Below, piece after piece: positions 58,989 through 64,000 of a DNA stretch of 64,000 nucleotides. The notes under the pieces are model-generated. The model had not been told where the DNA came from and ran no database searches. It saw only the letters and a list, made by a program, of their open reading frames with translations. The DNA comes from Cheiracanthium punctorium (lineage: Eukaryota; Arthropoda; Arachnida; Araneae; Cheiracanthiidae). The stretch lies in assembly GCA_038373885.1 (NCBI GenBank), contig JAWZYV010014451.1, positions 682,001-746,000 of the forward strand, written 5' to 3'. Position 1 is the first letter of the stretch. The number at the start of each line of letters is the position of its first letter. Position numbers and translations under genes: made by a program.

Positions 58989-59247
58989 TATATATGAAGT
59001 GTATTGTGCAGTCAGTGCAGGCACTGAGTTATTTAAAATTATAAAATATAATTACCCCTCCCAGACTGCAACTCTAGAACCGCCCTTGATTCGAGAAGAG
59101 TTAGAAATTTTGCAAAATCAAAAAGCGAAGTTTTTTTTTTTCTGAATTTAGACAAACTTTAGAGCAAATACGCGACTGGAAGATATAAACCCAATTTCTT
59201 TCTTTCTTAATATGTTTTTAGTCACTCCATTTGCAACTTTTCCACGG

Positions 59248-60544
59248 AACAAGTCTTTCACAAGAGTTCTGAAATACCTTTATATATTATTCAAGTAACG
59301 CCTGATTTGAATAATATATAAAGGGCATTCATTTAACGGTGTAGTTCGAAAAAAACCATGTGATTTTGGTACATAAATACAAAAAAGCTTATTATGTAAT
59401 ACACTTCAAAATTTTTAGAATGTCTCTTTACAAGCTGTGTTATACACCGTAATAAACAATAAACCTGTATGAATAGCGAAACGTTCACAATTTTTTTTAA
59501 ATCGATAAATTAGCAGGATATGCCACTTTTCGAAACTTTTTGCCATGCCGTTCCATGTTAAAGATATTTTTCCAAAAGTTTTATAAACGGCACCCTTATT
59601 TCATTTATTGCATACAGCTTAGGAAGAATAATCCTAAATTTATTTGAGTCTCTGGTGCAATTAGCTTATTCTCACTTATTTTCACTTATGTGCACTTAGA
59701 CCATGAGAGAGATACTACCTTTTGTACACCCTTAAAGATAAACAGGAATCTAAATCTTATAGTAGATCGTCTTCATGTATAACTAGTTGGAACGAAAACA
59801 AACCGCTGCATAGAACATAAAAAAAAAATCTCAACCAATAAGATGAAGGTCATTCAAAACACATAGTCGTTTCCATTATTCATACATATATTACATCATA
59901 TATATTACAATATATACATATATTACAATATATTACATTAAATATATTACAATAGATTTATTCTAAGCGCAGCACAACAAACTTCAGTTTTATTTACAAC
60001 TGTTCATATTTGTTATCCTCATAAATATTTTACAGTGCCCGAAGAAATGTGTTCGAGGGCTTCATGAATTTTGTATCGCATTTTAACAAACTCATTTTTG
60101 AATAAAACCTCCATAAATATTTCTTTGGTAAAACTAATAAACACACCGACTAAAATTTACGAAGAGTAGTAAATGGAATTTAATAAAAACACACTGAAGT
60201 TTTTCCACAGGTGATTGATTCTTTAAACGTTAAGGAAATACTCGTGTTTTGTAAATACTCAATTTAAGTATTAGAAAAATCATGAAAATAGTAAGACGTA
60301 GATATGTGAGAAATGTTTACACATGTTGATGAATTCGTGCACGGTGTTCTTGAGTTGATCTATCGATGGCGAAATATATATGTGTTCTAATTCATCGTGA
60401 CTTATATACACTTTTATAAAGAGAATTTTCATCAGAAATATTCTGATAAATTATTATGGGTATACGTAATTAAAATCAAAAATAGATGCATCACTACTCC
60501 GTGTCTTCGAATGACTATTATTAATCAGCAAGGATACATTTCTA
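59248..60544. other. gene-free AT-rich spacer
   Basis: No gene recognised. A short inverted pair (tatattattcaag / cttgaataatata-like, about 59281-59325) and ATATTACA-rich repeats at 59880-59955 are present. Confidence 0.4.
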
Positions 60545-60986
60545 CAGTATAAATTCGATTATCCGAACCAGTCTTATACGATGATCCATGCTTACCAACG
60601 TAAATAACTTATACGAACTGTCCGCTTTAACCGAGGTGCCATCTCGATTAGTGCGAAAAAACTTATATTGAAACCCGAACTTAATAAAACGCATTAAATA
60701 ATAGCAACTATTTTTTTTTATTTACAAATGTTTAACAAATTGTTTTTTAGAATTTAATTACAAATGTAATATATATTCTGCTTAAACACATAGTAATTGT
60801 TAATTAGCCTAAAAATGCTCAATATAGCATTGTGTTTAAATAAAAATATTGTGATTAATTATTGTATATAAATATTATTACTGTGGATGACTATAAATAT
60901 TGTGATTAATGATTGTTATATATGCTCTGATTGATTGGTCAGTTATCCGAGGCATGATCAGTCCTGACCAGCTCGGATTTCTACTA
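60545..60986. mobile_element. pogo-type MITE
   Basis: Left end cagtataaattcgattatcc and right end, in inverse, tagtagaaatccgagctgg form imperfect inverted repeats, with TA on both sides. The attatccgaac motif near the end is repeated internally (agttatccgagg, about 60940). No coding frame; 442 bp. Confidence 0.65.
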
Positions 60987-61554
60987 TAGGTTAATTGTTT
61001 TCATATCCATGCATAGTTAACTAGAGCTGTAGCAAACCGTACGTATTCATTACTGAGATGCGGATAATCACACAGATTCGAAATAACGAATTGCTACTTT
61101 CGAATATGAGTCTTTACTGCATTCGGATCGACCAGCTTCGAACTTCGAACACAAGACTGCCTGGCGTGCTTTGAAGGGGGAAAAAGATTATCGGTAATTG
61201 AGTAGTAATATGTTTCGTTATTTGTTACTGGGGGGATACCGAAAGTAGTATAGGCTCACGGTTTGAAAGGGTAAAATGAGTCTTGGTATTTAAGGTATTT
61301 GAGTAGCAGTATGTTTCGTTATTCGTTACTGACTAGTAAGGGGGTTGCACTTCGTCTGTGCCGAATCGTATCGTTTTGATGAGGTTTGAAAGTATCCGTA
61401 AGTTTCATTATGGTTACTGATGACGCAATATCAGTTACGGAGGTAGATACAGTATCTGCTGTTCTATTATGATATGGGATTAGACATGGCGTCTGTTTTA
61501 TAAAATGCGGAGATGGGATATACGGTATATAGTATGTTATGCTTGGGTGCCATT

Positions 61555-61583
61555 TTCAAATTTATTTATTTATTTATTTATTG
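61555..61583. repeat. (TTTA)n microsatellite
   Basis: Six tandem TTTA units inside the hAT element. Confidence 0.9.
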
Positions 61584-62545
61584 AGTGGAGGGAGAAATGG
61601 GGTGTTCTTGCAATTGTAGAGTAGCAATATCTATAAGAATAGAAGCACGCTAGTAAGGGGTGCTCGTGCTTTCTGACATTTTAGTACCAAATAGTGGTGT
61701 AATCAGAATTATTTTTCAGGGTGCTCCCGAAGGATTAAGAACTTATTTTTTAAAACGCTTGAGCTAGAACCGAAATATGAGTAATAAATAGCAAGTTATT
61801 TAGATACACCTTAAAAAATATTTTTATAAAGTAAACAAAATCACCCATTTTTCTAATTTAATATATTATTGAGAAATAAAAAAAATATCTATGGCATGTA
61901 AACTTAAAACGCATTTTTTTAAAGTTATCGTTTCGTTTAAAAAAAAAAAAATTAGAGAGGGAACAGGGATTTCTCTGCCCACCCCTGCGTACGGCACTGG
62001 TATTAAAATAATTTTAAAAAGTTCAGTATGTTTTTAAAATGTCGACGTTTAAGGGGGAGGGGGTCACTTTACTCCCATCTTTCAAGAGTCCGCGCACCGA
62101 AGCAACACTAAGCACAAGCTTTCCGTTATACTTTTTTATGATGAGAATGAATAGGTTAAACCAGCGTTCAGAATTTAGAAATGGGGTGGAAGGCTATGGG
62201 GGAAGGACAACATGCTATTGAAAGATTTCTATGGGTTACTTCGATAATTTAGCATTGTATAAAACAATGCATTCGTATAAAAACATCTATTAATCAGAGA
62301 AAATTAGCTCTAAAAACAATTCTTACGCTTTAAAATTAAAAAATAATGTATGATATTTTTGTTTTTAAACCCAAAAAAAAAAAAGAATTGCATGTAGCAT
62401 TTTAAACATTCGTAATCGTACGTAATGCTATATATGTTGTTAGGATTTTATTTCAGGAAGGGGGGGGAGGCTGTGTACCAAATTGCTAACTCAGTTGTAA
62501 ATAAATAACACACTCTAAGCTATGTAAAGGATCAGATTTAGGAAA

Positions 62546-62563
62546 GGGGGGCTGCAGCCCCCC
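62546..62563. repeat. perfect 18-bp GC palindrome
   Basis: ggggggctgcagcccccc is its own inverse complement and lies in otherwise AT-rich sequence within the hAT element. It can form a cruciform or hairpin; no function is evident. Confidence 0.9.
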
Positions 62564-62712
62564 TCCTCTAGATAAGATATGGCTATAAGACTTGTTTCTC
62601 GAGTTCGAACTAGTTACTAAAGTGACGAGTAACGAATACTTAGTAACAGGTAGTGAGTTTAGAGTAACGAATACATCCGGGTATTAATATTTTCGTTGCT
62701 TTTACAGCACTA

Positions 62713-63419
62713 TAGTTAACTACTAAATCAGTGTCTCTCTTTCATTACTAGTCTACTAATTACATTTTGGTTCGTGGAAATAACGCCTATTCCGCCGGCA
62801 AATGTAAGATATGCATTTGCATATTAATGATTTTTCTTCGCCAGCATAATGGTGGGACGATATGTCTTCAGATAATTAATTGTCCTAGTGTTTAGTGAGT
62901 GTCCTAGCGTTCAAATGCAGTTTAATCGTCTAATGTTTCGTGCATGAAAGACGGAAGCGTTTTAATTATATGGAGAGAGGCAATTCAAGTCTTATTTACA
63001 CGGATGTGTAATAAATGTGACGCATAGTACACCAATTACATTTCCAAAAAGAGAACAGCTTTTGAAACACTGCAAAATTAGAATAGAAGATATGACGCAC
63101 TTCATTTTTTATTTATTTTTATTTTCATGTTTTATTTCTTTTTCTTACATATGGTCGACCTTTGGCAAGCTTCTCTTTTATTCAATTTGTTGCCTGCAAG
63201 ATAAAGATTTGGTACTGATACATGTTGCGTCATGGAAGGGTGCTTATTTTCTCTGCAGAAATATATTTTCCTTGTAGAAAAAGTAATAACCTGCAAACAA
63301 AAGAAAGCCTATGAATCATTTTGACCTGTGAAGAATTTTGTAAATGTATGCTTTTTTCATAAATTACGTTTCCTGTTAAATATGGGAGTGCATTTTTCCC
63401 ATAAAATGTGCTCCTTTAA
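62713..63419. other. gene-free spacer
   Basis: An ATG-initiated frame of 86 codons at 63017-63277 has a hydrophobic middle but is built from T-rich low-complexity sequence and resembles no family; I do not call it a gene. Confidence 0.4.
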
Positions 63420-63996
63420 CCCGTAAGCAGTCGCGTTGGGGTAAATCTCACCCCAGCGACATTTTTTCTTCGTAAAATGGGAGAAATTTTTTGAGAACAA
63501 GTTTGCCCCGACTTCTACCTTTCAAAGTCAAGGTCTAGTTGTGGTGCGTGAAGGAATTTCGTTTCTTTGTTATACGGAAGGGAAGAAAATTCCACTTTGG
63601 GATTAAATACTACCGTGCGACTAACAACGTTTCATTACGTTGTTAACGTAAACTATGTATAAACTAAATGTAAATTAACTATAAATGGACTTTACACTAG
63701 TGGTATGTATTGACAAAAGGGTATTAAATGAAATTAATATCCCATTAATAAAGTAATGAGAGTTTTTAGGTATAAAGCATATCCTATGCGATTTTCTTCT
63801 CAGAAAGCATGATATTTAAAGAAACTGCCAGAAAATCTCTAAATAAATATAAAAAGCACGATTTCTTCCCATGAAACGTAACAGAACTGATGTTTTTTTA
63901 CGTTATAAGTCCACAAATTCGTTTTTAAAACGTTTTTAGTCAAAAATATAAAGAAGACAAAGTGGGGTAAGATTTACCCCATGCGACTGCTTAAGT
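63420..63996. mobile_element. piggyBac-like element reaching the window edge
   Basis: TTAA (63416-63419) precedes CCCGTAAGCAGTCGCGTTGG and ggtaaatctcacccc. The inverse of the right side reads cttaagcagtcgcatggg then gtaaatcttacccc, so both ends share about 35 bp of inverted repeat. The right-hand TTAA is altered or lies at the extreme edge (ttaagttaca), which leaves the assignment less certain. No transposase frame inside. Confidence 0.55.
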
Positions 63997-64000
63997 TACA

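Larger units (their letters stand above)
56394..59084. mobile_element. 2.7-kb composite insertion in unit III
   Basis: Units II and II' read through this point without it (gcttcgag then attcgagaag in unit II). Inside are a ~152-bp tandem array (56937..58160), a tRNA-derived SINE (about 58395) and, at about 58966-58988, the inverse of the Helentron-like 5' end (cgggtgcttcagctagtt). It therefore probably records several nested insertions. Exact target duplication was not resolved because the target itself contains ttcgag twice. Confidence 0.6.
48139..59247. repeat. duplication unit III (GrC and both flanks)
   Basis: Aligned with unit II from cattggcaaaatttagtca on the left to ccatttgcaacttttccacgg on the right. 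Differences are insertions: a ~420-bp tandem duplication (48720-49560), a hAT MITE (49919..50488) and a 2.7-kb insertion (56394..59084). Confidence 0.8.
61022..62712. mobile_element. non-autonomous hAT element, 1.7 kb
   Basis: Ends TAGAGCTGTA and TACAGCACTA (inverse TAGTGCTGTA) are flanked by a perfect 8-bp duplication tagttaac (61014-61021, 62713-62720). Near each end, gtattcattact / gtattcgttact and further gtaacgaata-like motifs recur, as expected of transposase-binding subterminal repeats. The interior has (TTTA)n at about 61558, several poly-G/poly-A runs and no transposase frame. Confidence 0.85.

Noticed and set aside
63017..63277. 86-codon membrane-protein-like frame
   Set aside because: Hydrophobicity comes from T-rich low-complexity DNA; no homologous copy, splice signal or family match.

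Overview
The window is AT-rich, repeat-dense animal DNA with no bacterial gene organisation. It looks like arthropod sequence and most likely comes from an arachnid such as a spider or scorpion. That is an inference from three things: gustatory-receptor (Gr) genes in an expanding tandem cluster, the mix of Tc1/mariner, pogo, hAT, piggyBac-like and Helitron/Helentron-type elements, and the base composition. The species cannot be read from the sequence.

Only three genes are convincing. They are single-exon, seven-transmembrane Gr genes, all on the minus strand in head-to-tail order: GrA (13525..14634), GrB (32343..33452) and GrC (53191..54300). Each is intact at exactly 369 codons from a conserved start (MESE) and ends in a variant of the insect Gr signature TYhhhhhQF. 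By hand count GrB and GrC are about 89% identical, and GrA and GrC about 84%. All three have a poly-T plus CAG splice acceptor at the same distance (128-129 bp) upstream of the start, so a separate 5' leader exon is likely.

The genes sit in segmental duplications. Unit I (about 13.44-21.5 kb), unit II (about 26.6-37.2 kb) and unit III (48.14-59.25 kb) share the gene and long flanks. Unit II also carries an extra tandem copy of its right half (34.2-37.2 repeated at 37.2-40.3 kb). Comparing units gives empty sites that date several transposon insertions to after the duplications: a putative solo LTR (18515..19135), a piggyBac-like MITE (19681..20210), a hAT MITE (49919..50488), a palindromic-ended element (about 16.5-18.1 kb) and a 2.7-kb composite insertion (56.4-59.1 kb).

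Region by region: 0-8.5 kb is gene-free and carries four decayed copies of a ~120-bp motif, two Tc1-type MITEs and a mariner MITE. 8.5-13.4 kb holds a solo-LTR candidate, a tRNA-like repeat, a 1.06-kb Tc1/mariner-class element with 310-bp inverted repeats and a transposase remnant, and a pogo MITE. 13.4-22 kb is unit I. 22-26.6 kb is diverged repeats with a possible receptor exon. 26.6-40.3 kb is unit II. 40.3-48.1 kb is a mobile block: three tandem Helentron-like elements with ~155-bp internal repeats, a broken Pif1/Helitron helicase and a Helitron-type 5' end. 48.1-59.2 kb is unit III. 59.2-64 kb is a pogo MITE, a 1.7-kb hAT element and a piggyBac-like element at the edge.

The coherent story is a recently expanding chemoreceptor array, shaped by segmental duplication and diversified mainly by transposon insertion in the flanks. 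Relics that may be older Gr exons lie between the intact genes. All identifications come from reading the sequence by eye; no searches were run.
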